Assembly: GCF_023073715.1 (NCBI RefSeq)
Contig: NZ_JADPKA010000038.1
Span: 1-64,000 of the forward strand
Direction: 5' to 3'
Origin: Bradyrhizobium sp. 164
GTDB taxonomy: Bacteria; Pseudomonadota; Alphaproteobacteria; Rhizobiales; Xanthobacteraceae
DNA: 64,000 bases
Shown: positions 35,666 through 45,203 of the stretch, piece after piece
How positions within the stretch are numbered: the stretch's first letter is position 1
How the letters are laid out: every line of letters starts with the position of its first letter
Program-made: the position numbers and the translations under genes
Notes under the pieces: model-generated
The model's input: only the letters and a program-made list of their open reading frames with translations
Databases searched by the model: none
Told to the model about the DNA's origin: nothing

Positions 35666-36409
35666 ATGGATCTTTTCAGCTTCACCGAATGCGCGACGCG
35701 AACACAATGCCTCAGACCGCTTTTCGAGCTTCTCGTTAGCTGTGCGAGCGACGAAGGCTTCAGCGAAGTCTCTTACGGAGCGCTCAATTTCGCGGAGCCA
35801 CTTCGTCTACCGGAGTATCCGCCACCGGCGGTGGCCGTAAAGTGGCCGCCCGAATGGTGTGAACGATATTTTAAGCGAAAGTACCACAAAATCGATCCAG
35901 TAGTCCGGCGGACACCGACGCTTTCGCGGCCCTTTCTGTGGGATCAACTCGCCGAGCAATATCAACTACAGCCCGACGAACGGCGCGTACTTGATGAGGC
36001 CAGAGAGGCCGGTCTCAAGCACGGCATGAGTGTACCGTTGTTTGGGCCATTGGGTCGGTTATCCGTCGTATCGTTTGCATCTCGGTTCGACGATGCCGAT
36101 CCTCAACATTCCAAGGGCCATCTCAACGCACTAGCCTGGCACTTTCACACCGCTTGTGTGGAGATCACACGTCCGGCCGAAGATAACTGCAATATGAGAG
36201 TTGCGCTATCGCAGCGGGAACTAGATTGCCTACGGTGGGTGGCAGAGGGCAAATCGTCATGGGAAATCGGGAGGATATTACAAATCAGCGAGAATACGGT
36301 GAACTTTCATCTTAAGAACGCGATGCGAAAGCTGGGCGCGACCAGCCGGATCCAAGCTGCCATTGTGGCGATCCGCCTCAACCTTATCTTTGACGTCCAT
36401 GTTGCGTGA
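35666..36409 (+). CDS. LuxR-family quorum-sensing regulator (autoinducer-binding domain)
   Basis: 247 residues. The N-terminal autoinducer-binding domain shows the acyl-homoserine-lactone pocket pattern (WCERYFKRKYHKIDPVV, then RPFLWDQL, and the GLKHGMSVPLFGPLG strand). The C-terminal HTH is LSQRELDCLRWVAEGKSSWE, then IGRILQISENTVNFHLKNAM, RKLGATSRIQAAIVAI. This is the TraR/LuxR type. No luxI gene lies in the window, so it is an orphan here or pairs with a distant synthase. It could control the neighbouring operons or the island's transfer genes, as TraR does upstream of FseA. Intact. Confidence 0.85.
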   Translation: MDLFSFTECATRTQCLRPLFELLVSCASDEGFSEVSYGALNFAEPLRLPEYPPPAVAVKWPPEWCERYFKRKYHKIDPVVRRTPTLSRPFLWDQLAEQYQLQPDERRVLDEAREAGLKHGMSVPLFGPLGRLSVVSFASRFDDADPQHSKGHLNALAWHFHTACVEITRPAEDNCNMRVALSQRELDCLRWVAEGKSSWEIGRILQISENTVNFHLKNAMRKLGATSRIQAAIVAIRLNLIFDVHVA

Positions 36410-37204
36410 GCATCTTGACGATGATTGTATCGAAGCCAGTTTGCGTATGAAAACTGCTGTGAAGACAAAAAGCGATCCTATGGGCAATCGTTCGCCAAGG
36501 CATTGAGCAAGCTCGACCTGCCATGTGAGGAAGCCACTTTGCTGCTAGCGCGCACGTTGTATACGGCAACTACGGGCTTAGTCTCGGGCATTCTTTGGAG
36601 CGGCAAGTTAGAATAGGTCTGGCTAGGGAGTCCAGCATTTGCAGGTGTTCGGAGGACGTGAGGGTTTCAATCGATCGTAGCTAGGCGCCAATGAAGATCG
36701 GTAGTTTGATTCGAGCTGATCGGTTTGCTTCAGTTGATTTTTGTCATGAGTTTAAAACTGCTACTTCCTTGACTATCTTATCAAGTATGAATCGATCAAA
36801 GGCCAGCTTCTAGACCTAGTCGACAAGCTCCTTCTGGAGGGCATTGCGCGCATCCAGTTTTTAGCCAAGCGCCGGGCAGCCGGCATCGGTGACGGCGGTA
36901 CGAAATGAAGCAAGCAGCGTGCCGTTTGAAAACTGAGGGTTCTCTAGTCGCCTCATGTTGCGCGGGCGCGTCAGATTGGAAACATCGATATCTCGAACCT
37001 GACAATCGCGTCATTAGCCTTGACCGTACACACCACGCCGTCAAAGGTCGAAGGCTGGGATCTGGCGCGTACACCCAGTGTGCCGCTGCCGACGGAGCGT
37101 ATGTCGCCGGCGCCAGTGCAGAAGATCATGTCCCTTGCGTAACTTGGAAAGGCGGCGCTTCGGCAAAAGCGGCCAGTTAGCGCTGCGCGAAAGAGCACTC
37201 CGAA
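36410..37204. other. Region without recognisable gene
   Basis: About 800 bp after the LuxR gene. Short frames only; AT-richer than its surroundings near 36720-36790. Confidence 0.45.
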
Positions 37205-37232
37205 GAAAAAGCCCCGACCGAAGGTCGGGGCT
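37205..37232 (-). terminator. Rho-independent terminator (minus strand)
   Basis: On the minus strand GCCCCGACC-TTC-GGTCGGGGC is followed by TTTTTC: a 9-bp GC-rich stem, 3-base loop and T-run. It lies just after the end of the Omp pseudogene and so belongs to it. Confidence 0.85.
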
Positions 37233-37985
37233 CCTCGATTCGCCGCAAACGTGCTGAGATCGCCATTTTCCAACCACCGGAAACAGCTTGTAGTAAAGCC
37301 GAAGGGTCATCATATCGACATCCTGGTGAATGCGATCCGTCCCGACAGCGGGGAAGGTCACGTTGCTCTCCGGCATGAACAGGTGGTCATACTCGACGCC
37401 AACTGACCAGCTGGGCGCGAAGTTATCTTTCCAGGCCAGCCCCTACGGCGCGCCCCCAACGGACATTATCGCTCTTAGCAAGCTCCGCCCCAGCGACCGT
37501 CGGAGTTGATCTGGTCTGTTTTGCTGGTCATCACAGCACCGCCTGACCTAAAGCAGCACGGTTTTGAATGCGTAGCCGAGCTAGCCGGTGAGCAAGCCGA
37601 ACGCATCCGTCTTGGTTCGATTGATGTTCGACGGGAAAGCGGTGCTGATATTTGGAGCCGCTGAAGTTTGCCCAGTTGCCCTGGCCTTCAACGCCGTGAC
37701 CACATTGAAGATCTGCCAGCGATGGCCAATCTGGCCACCGATAGTGCCGGCCGTCGTACCATGGCAGCCTTCGGGAGTAACGCCTGCGAAATCCTAGCAG
37801 TTATGGCTCGAACCCAGCCGCCGTTAATGCCTATATATAGTAACCGGTCCAGTCACAGATCGCGGGAGCGACCGACAGCTGCGGCGCGTTGGTTTGGACA
37901 GGCTGTGGAGCGAGATCCGCGCCAAGTGCGGGACCGCCGCGTTGGTTGCGACGATACTTGCAGTCAGAAGCAGAAAATTCTTCAT
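37233..37985 (-). pseudogene. Omp25/Omp31-like outer-membrane protein, degraded
   Basis: From 37985, MKNFLLLTASIVATNAA is a signal peptide start. Pieces in changing frames follow: GADLAPQPVQTNAPQLSVAP, AICDWTGYYI, TAGTIGGQIGHRWQIFNVVT, and finally APSWSVGVEYDHLFMPESNV, then DVDMMTLRLYYKLF, the closing strand. Several frameshifts and stops interrupt it. A perfect terminator remains downstream. It is a dead relative of the N-terminal barrel of the 25.8-kb protein. Confidence 0.75.
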
Positions 37986-38895
37986 TGGAGTGCTATTCCA
38001 CACTTGAGCCCGGCTCTGCGCGTCTTGGCAACATCATCGTGAATTGCTGTAACTTCAGCACAACATTCCTCAGAGACGAAATCGCCCTAACCTCACGTTG
38101 CGTTAGGTACTGGAGCTAGAATCCAGAATTTTAGCGTTGATGCGCGTATTGGTTCAGGCACGTGGGAGTTAGCTGCCCAACTTGGGAAGGCGGCTCGCAT
38201 CAAAAGAGCGCAGTTAGTGCAGATCTCGGCAAAGCGCCCGAGAACGAAATGCGCGTCCACGGTCCGTGAGCAGCGGGTTCCGATCTGGGCATCGTCGACT
38301 AACTTCGGAAAGCGTTGAAGGCATCGACCCTTCCGAAGATTGCCTGTCGGAACGACCACCGAGCTGCGCAATCATGGTCTTGACGCATCGATGATGGGCC
38401 ATCAGTGATCATCGAATGCTGCCGCGCACAATGTCTGACGTCAAACAACCCTCAACTCCTTAAAGCTTTGCGGTATGTTGAGGAGATGTCTGATGCTCAG
38501 CTCCTTGAGCATCCGGCTAAACATGTCCATCGACATATTCCAAACGCCCGCTCAACAACCTCATCAGCCAGGACACGTTCGCGGTGCCATTCCGCTCCGG
38601 CGTCGTCAGAAAGTTATGCAACCGCTTTGTGGCCGGTGACGTCCTCGAGCACTTTCACTTCCGTATGTGGCTGTTGCGCCAAATCGCGGTCTCTCGTGAT
38701 CGCCTGGTATTCTTCAAAGAGCTTGGAGAAAGCGGGAACGATGGCCGGCCCTGCGTGCTCAAAACAGCAGCCCGAGATCGAGCATCGCTTTGAAGTACAA
38801 AAAGCACCTAGCCGATGCTTTCGCCATCCGTGTGAAGGCGACGCTGGAGAACAGGAAGACATGGATTGTAGAGATTTGTTTTGGGTGCGTCGCTG
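37986..38895. other. Region with unidentified minus-strand remnant
   Basis: The minus strand around 38620-38760 reads GPAIVPAFSKLFEEYQAITR, then DRDLAQQPHTEVKVLEDVTG, protein-like but interrupted by stops and of no family I can name. Nothing else recognised. Confidence 0.4.
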
Positions 38896-39822
38896 CTAAT
38901 TCTGCCGTGATTCGTCATCCCTTAACGAAAGCGCAAGATGAGGCAAGGTCAATTCACCTTTGCCTTCGGCGAGACAGGTTTGGAACTTTTGCGCGGCGGC
39001 AGTCAGAACTGGCACCTTCAACGCGGTTTCGTTCGCTAATCGCACGCTGCAGTCAATATCCTTTTTGGCGTTTCTGATCGATATTGCCAAAGCATCCGGC
39101 TTTTCGTCCAACAAAAAGGCTGCAAAGTTTTGGAATATCCCGCTGTTGGTCGCGCCGCGACTGACCAAGGAGCGTAAGATTGCAAGGTCGACGTCAATGG
39201 CATCGGCAAGCTGGCAAGCTTCCGCTACCACCGCCGCCATGCCCATCGTCATGCTATTATAGACAAGTTTGAGCTTATGGCCCTGTCCAACATCACCCAC
39301 ATGGACGATGTTCTCGCAAAATGCGGTAAGAACACGAGCCGCCATAGGAAACGTGTTCTGATCAGATCCAACGATGGCGTTGAGACGCCCTTGCTCTGCT
39401 TGTTCAGGGCTTCGTGTTACGGGGGCATCTATGAAGTGCAATGCATGCTTTTTGGCCTGTTCGGCTAGAGTGAGGGTTGAAGCAGGATAGGACGTGGTGC
39501 AGTCAAGTATCAAACTCTGTCGGGGCAAATGTGCAAATAGCCCATGTTGCCCAAGGCAGACTTCCTCGACCTCGCAACTTGAGGGCAGGGATAAAACGAC
39601 GGCACTTACATGCCGGGCCAATTCGGAAATTGCGGTGTGCTCATGAGCACCCATGCCAGTCAAGCGCTCCGCGCCAACACGAGTTCTGTTGACTTTGATA
39701 TGCAGTTCAGCGCCATGACGCAAAAGACTGAGTCCTATGCCTGTTCCCATGCGCCCTGCGCCGATTAGGCCGATTCGTTGTCCGACTTTCCCAGGCGTTT
39801 CAGTTGACGGAGTTTCAGTCAT
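38896..39822 (-). CDS. NAD(P)-binding beta-hydroxyacid-dehydrogenase-like protein
   Basis: 308 residues. The N-terminal Rossmann motif is IGLIGAGRMGTGIGLSLL; the catalytic Lys region is GQGHKLKLVYNSMTMGMAAV; and an all-helical C-terminal domain follows, as in 3-hydroxyisobutyrate dehydrogenase and glyoxylate/succinic-semialdehyde reductases. The substrate-binding motif normally DAPVSGG reads DAPVTRSPEQA, so the substrate probably differs. It starts 11 bp after the HAD gene stop, as the last gene of a three-gene operon. Intact. Confidence 0.8.
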   Translation of the reverse strand: MTETPSTETPGKVGQRIGLIGAGRMGTGIGLSLLRHGAELHIKVNRTRVGAERLTGMGAHEHTAISELARHVSAVVLSLPSSCEVEEVCLGQHGLFAHLPRQSLILDCTTSYPASTLTLAEQAKKHALHFIDAPVTRSPEQAEQGRLNAIVGSDQNTFPMAARVLTAFCENIVHVGDVGQGHKLKLVYNSMTMGMAAVVAEACQLADAIDVDLAILRSLVSRGATNSGIFQNFAAFLLDEKPDALAISIRNAKKDIDCSVRLANETALKVPVLTAAAQKFQTCLAEGKGELTLPHLALSLRDDESRQN

Positions 39823-39833
39823 GCTCTGCGTCG

Positions 39834-40517
39834 TTATGAGTTCTGAAAAAGGCCACGCTCCTGCAGAATGGGCAGCAGCTTATGATGGTCCTCGATGAGA
39901 TAATCCGGCTGCGCCGCTCGCAGACGCGTCTCGGAAACAAATCCGCCCGTAATGGCTACGCTGATCAAGCCAAGTTCGCGTGCAATATCCGTTTCGACCG
40001 GCATGTCCCCGACGATGAAAGTTGAGCTGGGGTCCAGATTGTATGCTCGCATATACAGACGAAGCCGCTCTCCTTTGCTTATGCCTTTATATTGAGTAGC
40101 GCGGCTTTCAAACGCCAGAACCTCCGCGACACAATCTTCGATTCCATGTCTTCGCAATTGGGTAATAAGGGGGTCGACTATATGGTTACTGACAATAATG
40201 CTGGAAACGTGTTGTTGACGTGCCGTTTCCAAAATGCAACGCGCGCCGTCGCGCAGATCGGCTTTGCTCGCCAGTGGTTCGTAGGTGTCGTGAAAAATAG
40301 CACTGTCATGGCTATCCACCGTTTCTATTTCACTCTGCGACATTCCTAGATTGCGGAAAAAAACCGAGAGTGGAACATCGAAATGATCCCGAAAGGTTTG
40401 CATATCAATGGCAGCCCGGCCTAAGCGACCCAAAATGGTGTTCGTCGTTTGCAGCAAGGCGTCGGCGTCGTCAAGGAGAGTGCCGTTCCAGTCGAATACA
40501 AGAGCAGGTTTCATCAT
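39834..40517 (-). CDS. HAD-superfamily hydrolase-like protein with DWNGT motif
   Basis: 227 residues. HAD motifs: I, LVFDWNGTLLDD (nucleophile Asp9); II, IIVSNH (Ser); III, the Lys region around YKGISKGERL; IV, FIVGDMPVETD. The second Asp of DxDGT, the general acid/base of HAD phosphatases, is Asn11. Phosphonoacetaldehyde hydrolase also lacks this Asp (DxAGT). I see no proof of the phosphonatase cap lysine, so the reaction is open: a phosphatase with altered chemistry, a phosphonatase relative or a binding protein. Stop-to-start spacing is 4 bp from the PurF-like gene and 11 bp to the dehydrogenase. Intact. Confidence 0.8.
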   Translation of the reverse strand: MMKPALVFDWNGTLLDDADALLQTTNTILGRLGRAAIDMQTFRDHFDVPLSVFFRNLGMSQSEIETVDSHDSAIFHDTYEPLASKADLRDGARCILETARQQHVSSIIVSNHIVDPLITQLRRHGIEDCVAEVLAFESRATQYKGISKGERLRLYMRAYNLDPSSTFIVGDMPVETDIARELGLISVAITGGFVSETRLRAAQPDYLIEDHHKLLPILQERGLFQNS

Positions 40518-40521
40518 GGCC

Positions 40522-42114
40522 TCATGCTGCAGACGTTTTCGTTGAGGTGAGCTCGGCGATCAATCTATTCAAATTCTCGTCTGCGCGTTTTTGCCCGCCA
40601 AGGGTTGGCATCTCGAACGTAAACGCAGAAAGATCGATTCCCTCATGTCCCCGCGGCAGCAAGGAAAGCAGATCTTCAAAGGGCAAATACGTAATGGTAG
40701 CAGCGTTGATCGATAGAGCAATTTTGCGTTCGATCACCCGAAGCGTTTGCGGCGCGATCCTATGAAAGCGCAGGCTATCCTGCCGCGTTTCGGGTGCCAG
40801 GCTTTTCCATATTTTCCAGAACGCTAGCTCATCTATGGTCTCGATACCCATGCCGTAGTAATTTGGTGCAACGATAGGCGGCGAACCGATTGCCCAATGC
40901 ACAGCCTTTGCCCCAGCGGCAAGGAGCATCTCCGTCACTGCGCGGCTTGTATCGCCACGAATAAGAGCTTCATCGGCTACGACGATGATTCTATCCGTAA
41001 CGTCGTTCGTTGCGACGCGGTACTTTTGCCAGATGAGCGAGTTGCGCTCGCCAAGAGACCCGATAAGTGTGCGCTGAGAGCGGTTTACTGCGATCACCTC
41101 GTGCCGTTGGACGAGCGCACTTTGCTGCTTGGCCAGCGATGCAAATAGACCGTCGGCATACGGTGTCCCGGTGCGCGGCATGGAAGAAACGATTATGGGA
41201 GCGGAGCTTGTTTCGACCGCTAATCGCGGCCAGACAATTCGGCCCAAGGTCATGCCTATATCATGACGAGTTGCTAGATGAGATTGCCCTTGCACCAACG
41301 TTCTTGCATTTCCCAGATAAAGCGTTTCGTAGGCGCAAAGCTTGGGACTGTGCCGAGCCTGGCCCACAAAGTGATCAAGGCAGTCTCCTGTTCTGCCGTT
41401 CACATGCTTGATGTGACTTGGCCGAATTTCGTCGACTCGGCCTTGTAGACCAGAGAAAGCACTGTTTTCTGAGGCAAAAAGTAGAAAACCATCTTCGGTT
41501 TGCATGAATTCCAAAGGCCGCAAACCCCTGCGATTGCGGAAGGCGGTCAGATTTCCTAGGCCATCCAACAAGAGTGCACTGACGGCTCCGTCAACACCCT
41601 TGTCAATGTCTTGGAAGACCTTCTCGTAGTTAACCGGCAGACCTTGCTGCCAATAGTCTCTTTGACAAATGTTCTCGATAAGCTTGAGCAAGAGCTCCGC
41701 ATCGGTGTTGCCGCTGATGGAATGACCTTCGGCGTGCAGTTCTTTCCTAAGTTCATCAGCATTGACCAGAGCCCCGTTCAAACAAACCGTCAAACGGCGG
41801 AAGGAGGTTTTATGATTGTCAAAGGGCTGGAAGTCGGCGTCACTCTTCTCTCTGTGAGAGGGAGTGCGAACGTGTGCTATAGCTACATGCGGTCTGAAAT
41901 GGGCGTCCTGCTCAGTGAAATCAACACCTGCTAGTGTGCCTGCTGGCCGGCATGACTTTGTATGTTGAAACCGTTCTTCATGCATAAACGCGGCAACGCC
42001 GAACCCCTCCTGTCCACGGTTTTCAAGCCTCGGCACCATGTGCTTGAGCTGATCGTAAACCGTCCTTTGTGAGCGGCTTGAAGGCAGCAGAAATGCGCCT
42101 GCAACACCGGACAT
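40522..42114 (-). CDS. PurF-like amidotransferase/phosphoribosyltransferase with Ser at the nucleophile position
   Basis: 530 residues, the length of amidophosphoribosyltransferase. The ATG at 42114 has AAGGAGA nine bases upstream and starts MSGVAGAFLL, where PurF has MCGIxGI: the catalytic N-terminal Cys is Ser. Ntn-domain features remain (HVAIAHVRTPSH, CLNGALVNADELRKEL, SGNTDAELLLKLI). The phosphoribosyltransferase signature reads IVVADEALIRGDTSRAV, where PurF has VxVDDSIVRGTTS: one PRPP-loop Asp is Ala. A housekeeping role is unlikely with both changes. It might use ammonia, act as a Ser-Ntn hydrolase, or have a new acceptor. It leads a tight operon with a HAD protein and a dehydrogenase. 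Confidence 0.8.
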   Translation of the reverse strand: MSGVAGAFLLPSSRSQRTVYDQLKHMVPRLENRGQEGFGVAAFMHEERFQHTKSCRPAGTLAGVDFTEQDAHFRPHVAIAHVRTPSHREKSDADFQPFDNHKTSFRRLTVCLNGALVNADELRKELHAEGHSISGNTDAELLLKLIENICQRDYWQQGLPVNYEKVFQDIDKGVDGAVSALLLDGLGNLTAFRNRRGLRPLEFMQTEDGFLLFASENSAFSGLQGRVDEIRPSHIKHVNGRTGDCLDHFVGQARHSPKLCAYETLYLGNARTLVQGQSHLATRHDIGMTLGRIVWPRLAVETSSAPIIVSSMPRTGTPYADGLFASLAKQQSALVQRHEVIAVNRSQRTLIGSLGERNSLIWQKYRVATNDVTDRIIVVADEALIRGDTSRAVTEMLLAAGAKAVHWAIGSPPIVAPNYYGMGIETIDELAFWKIWKSLAPETRQDSLRFHRIAPQTLRVIERKIALSINAATITYLPFEDLLSLLPRGHEGIDLSAFTFEMPTLGGQKRADENLNRLIAELTSTKTSAA

Positions 42115-42267
42115 GCTATGTCTCCTTGATCGACGATTATGGCTATCGCCCGTTGCGCGTTGTTGTTTTTCACCCTGTCCGGTTGCAGACATCCAATGTC
42201 TGAAACCGACACCGAGCGGAGGTAATCCGTCGGCTCGCGCGAAGCACATGGTTTCGCGCCTCAGCAA

Positions 42268-42282
42268 GCAAGGCTCGTACCA
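42268..42282 (-). promoter_or_regulatory. Candidate sigma-54 promoter of the PurF-like operon
   Basis: The minus strand reads TGGTAC-GAGCC-TTGC, against the consensus TGGCAC-N5-TTGC: one mismatch, with the essential GG and GC ten bases apart. It lies about 155 bp upstream of the start codon. I found no NifA-type TGT-N10-ACA site nearby. One such match is expected by chance now and then in a window of this size. Confidence 0.35.
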
Positions 42283-42747
42283 AGCCCTCTTTCGCGCGCA
42301 TGAGGCTTCGCCGAAATTGGCAAACGAAGCGTGTGATTCGAAAAAGCCGCCCTGATCCGGCTGCCGGACTTCCGAGATGGCGGCCACCAAAAGTCAGCTT
42401 TGGTGGGCACGGTGCCTGATGGGGGCTATCCCGCGATGCTCCGCCTAGAAGCCGCAGCAAAGAGGGTTACGCGACTGTTGACGCGGCGGGAATGTCTTTG
42501 TCCAATCCTCAAGCGGCCAGTCCCAACCGTACGCTGAAGAACGACGACGTTCAGCGAACTGGACGCCCCACCGAGGGACCATCCGGCCCTGTGCTGTTTG
42601 AATTCGTGCGCGCTCCGATCTCCTTGATGTCACGGAGCGAACAGCGCTGTCCGCCGTTGTTGCCGCTTTGAAGGGGTAGACGCTCCGTGACGGCATCTAT
42701 GCGCAAAGTGAAGGCTATTGAAGCGTCACATAAATGAGGAGGCGTTT

Positions 42748-42871
42748 GTGAACGAAGCTCGCACGATTGGGCTAGACTTCACAGAATGTTAGGTTCAGGC
42801 ACATGGCGCAGACGCGAGCGAGGTCGGCAAGGGGACCGTATTTTGTTTTGACTCGCCTATGTTTGTTTTCA
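42748..42871 (+). mobile_element. Possible IS110-family transposase 5' remnant
   Basis: GAGGAGG, then GTG at 42748 and NEARTIGLD, with VQAHGADAS after an in-frame stop. IS110-type transposases start MNExRTIGLDIAKNVFQVHG. The IAKNVF part is replaced and the rest is unreadable. A weak but specific match. Confidence 0.4.
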
Positions 42872-43688
42872 GCCGTGTCGTCTTGAAGACGTTCATGTCT
42901 GGCCGCTGACATCAGGCTAAAATGTTTCCGCGCGCGCTCGCAAAGCACATGGTGTTGTTGTCTTGCAGCAAGACTAGCATAACGGTTTTCGGCATGTTGA
43001 TTGCAGCGACGGTGAAGGACGCATTTCAAGAACAGCGGTCTCTCGCCGTCACGATTCAAGAGTTCAGATGAAAGCTATCTATTCTATCGAGCAACTCCGT
43101 CATTCTTCGAACGTTGGCGGCGCTACGCAGCACAATGGATGGCATCGCGCGACCGGCCATATTGCCGACACGGTGGAAATCTCGAAATCATCCAGGATCT
43201 CAGCCCAGCGCGGCAGGTAATCGCAGATCAGGTGGCGACAAGCGGCCGTTCCGACGGCCAGGGGCATCATGTGGATTGCCGAAATGCAGAAGCGCCCGCA
43301 GATCAACTTGTTCGCGCAAGAGCGAAGCAAAGCGCCCGGCTAGGATATTTGATGAGCTCAACGCAGGCGATTCGTAAACGCCACGCCTGTATCTGGCAAC
43401 CAGGCGCCCTGTGGATCTGGAAACGCGGAGCGTTCGCGGCGAGGCGAGACGACATGATTCGCAAGGCTGGAAGATCGCCGTTGCAAACCGCCGCGGTCGG
43501 AAGTCCTACGGGCTGTTCCGGCCGTGCACAAATTGCCCGTTGGCTCGATACCGGCACTGAAGCTGTCGTCGGAGTGCTCAGGCTGTTTCATTTCTATAGG
43601 AGAGATGGTCACCTTCTACACGTTGCCCTGCGAAGTCATCGCGCGTCCGGCCCCTTAATCAAACGAATCCAGATATCAAGGACGTGCC
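42872..43688. other. Region without recognisable gene
   Basis: About 800 bp with overlapping short frames on both strands and no family pattern. Confidence 0.45.
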
Positions 43689-44431
43689 ATGGCATTTGAA
43701 ATTGCGACCTATCCCGATCGGATCGGCCTTGCTCAAGTCCCGACAACGCTTGATGGCCTTCTTGCGCTACAGCAGGCTCAAATGCGTGCGATCCCCTACG
43801 AGAACTTTGATGTTCTGCTAGGCGATATCGCCGATCTGACTGAAGTCGATCTGGGCCAAACTGATCCATGCCCGGTGAGGCGGCTATTGCTTCGAATTGA
43901 ACAAGTTGTTTGGCTTGGCGCTCGAAGCACTCGATTTCACGGTCTGGGCCATTCTTTGCAGGGGGCGCATGGGGGCTCCGGAAGGTGGCCCACGCACACA
44001 TCAGGCATTGATCGTGACCATAGAGGACTGCGACTGGCTTGCCGATGCCGGCTTTCCCGGTCCGGCACCGATTGCACCGCTACGAATCGATACGAAGGAG
44101 CAGCAAATAGTTGGCCATGACGTGTTTCGTCTGAGGGCCGACCCCCGTCAGTGGAGAGCTCGTGCTTGAACGCAAGAACGAAGATGAATGGTTCGCTCTT
44201 TTCGGTATCGATCGAGCCGTCGCCCTGCCACCAGATTTCGAGGGCGCCAACTTCATCTGCGCACGCTGGGACCGTATGCCCTTTCCATCCGTCCTCATGA
44301 TGAGTGTGCTGACATCCGAGGGGCGTGCAACCTTGCTTAACAGGAAGCTCCGATTGACTCGCAGCCAATTTAAGGACCACGCGTTCGTCAAACGCCTGCA
44401 CCCGCGAAGCTTGCGCAGACGCATCGCTTAA
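43689..44431 (+). pseudogene. Arylamine N-acetyltransferase (NAT), several lesions
   Basis: The N-terminus RIGLAQVPTTLDGLLALQQA, then QMRAIPYENFDVLLGD is the NAT signature. A frameshift near 43855 leads to KLIHAR, a TGA at 43878-43880 where family members have Arg, and GGYCFELNKLFGLALEALDF with the catalytic Cys. Then THQALIVTIEDCDWLADAGF supplies His and Asp of the Cys-His-Asp triad. A further shift near 44150 opens the C-terminal frame (ELVLERKNEDEWFALFGIDR and on to 44431). Three lesions make it a clear pseudogene. NATs acetylate arylamines or hydrazines from acetyl-CoA. Confidence 0.8.
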
Positions 44432-44612
44432 TCGGCTGTGCAGCCGTCGTGCCCTACCAGTTCTTCCGAGGTCGGCAAATAGTTCGTCGAAGCCATTTAT
44501 CTTCAACAGCCGGAAATTTGTGCCAAGCCTCCGTGCGAACGACTCGGCACAAGGACGCAGCGTTTCGCCATCACGTATGCCCCCTTGTATGTATGCCGTG
44601 AGGAAATTCGAG

Positions 44613-45189
44613 CTACCCTTCCTGTTCTGTGCAACGTTGCTCACCCATTACGGGATCGCTTGTCCCGATGTAGAGACCCGTCGGTCGCCCGGCGAGTCGA
44701 TCCCTCGCTTTTGCCGCCCAACGGGTCACGATCAGGTCTACGCCAGTGTTCAAGGCGACGGAAATCGTGCCGAGCACAACGAACTGCAGCGCCACGTTCA
44801 CGCTCGTGTCGACGAACTGCGGAATAAAGGCCAGGAAGAACGCGGCCGTCTTTGGATTCACGAGGATGCCTTTTGGGCAGTGCACGGCCAGCGCCGTCGT
44901 CTGGACTTCGGCCGGCGCGGGGACTCGCGCTTCCCTCCAAGTCTTGATGCCGAGCCAGATGAGAAAGAGCGCGCCGGCGATCTTCAGCGCAGTGAACGCT
45001 TCCGCGCTCGCCATCACCAGGGCCGAGATGTACGAAACCACCGAGACCCAAGCCGACGCTGGATGCTGATCCCTCGGTCCGGCCGCTGGCCAGCGTGCGG
45101 GCGACGATGTAGAAAATGCCCGGCCCCGGCGTGACCGCCACGACCGTAGCTGCGGCCAAGAACAGCGCGAACGTCTGAAGCTCGAACAT
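44613..45189 (-). pseudogene. LysE/RhtB-family amino-acid exporter, frameshifted
   Basis: The ATG at 45189 has GGAGG ahead and reads MFELQTFALFLAAATVVAVT, then PGPGIFYIVARTLASGRTEG, the LysE N-terminus with its PGP motif. Near 45035 the frame shifts. The next frame continues SALVMASAEAFTALKIAGAL, then FLIWLGIKTWREAR and the remaining membrane segments. A few bases are lost at the junction, where family members have about ten more residues. Probably non-functional. Confidence 0.75.
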
Positions 45190-45203
45190 CGTACCTCCGA
45201 AAG

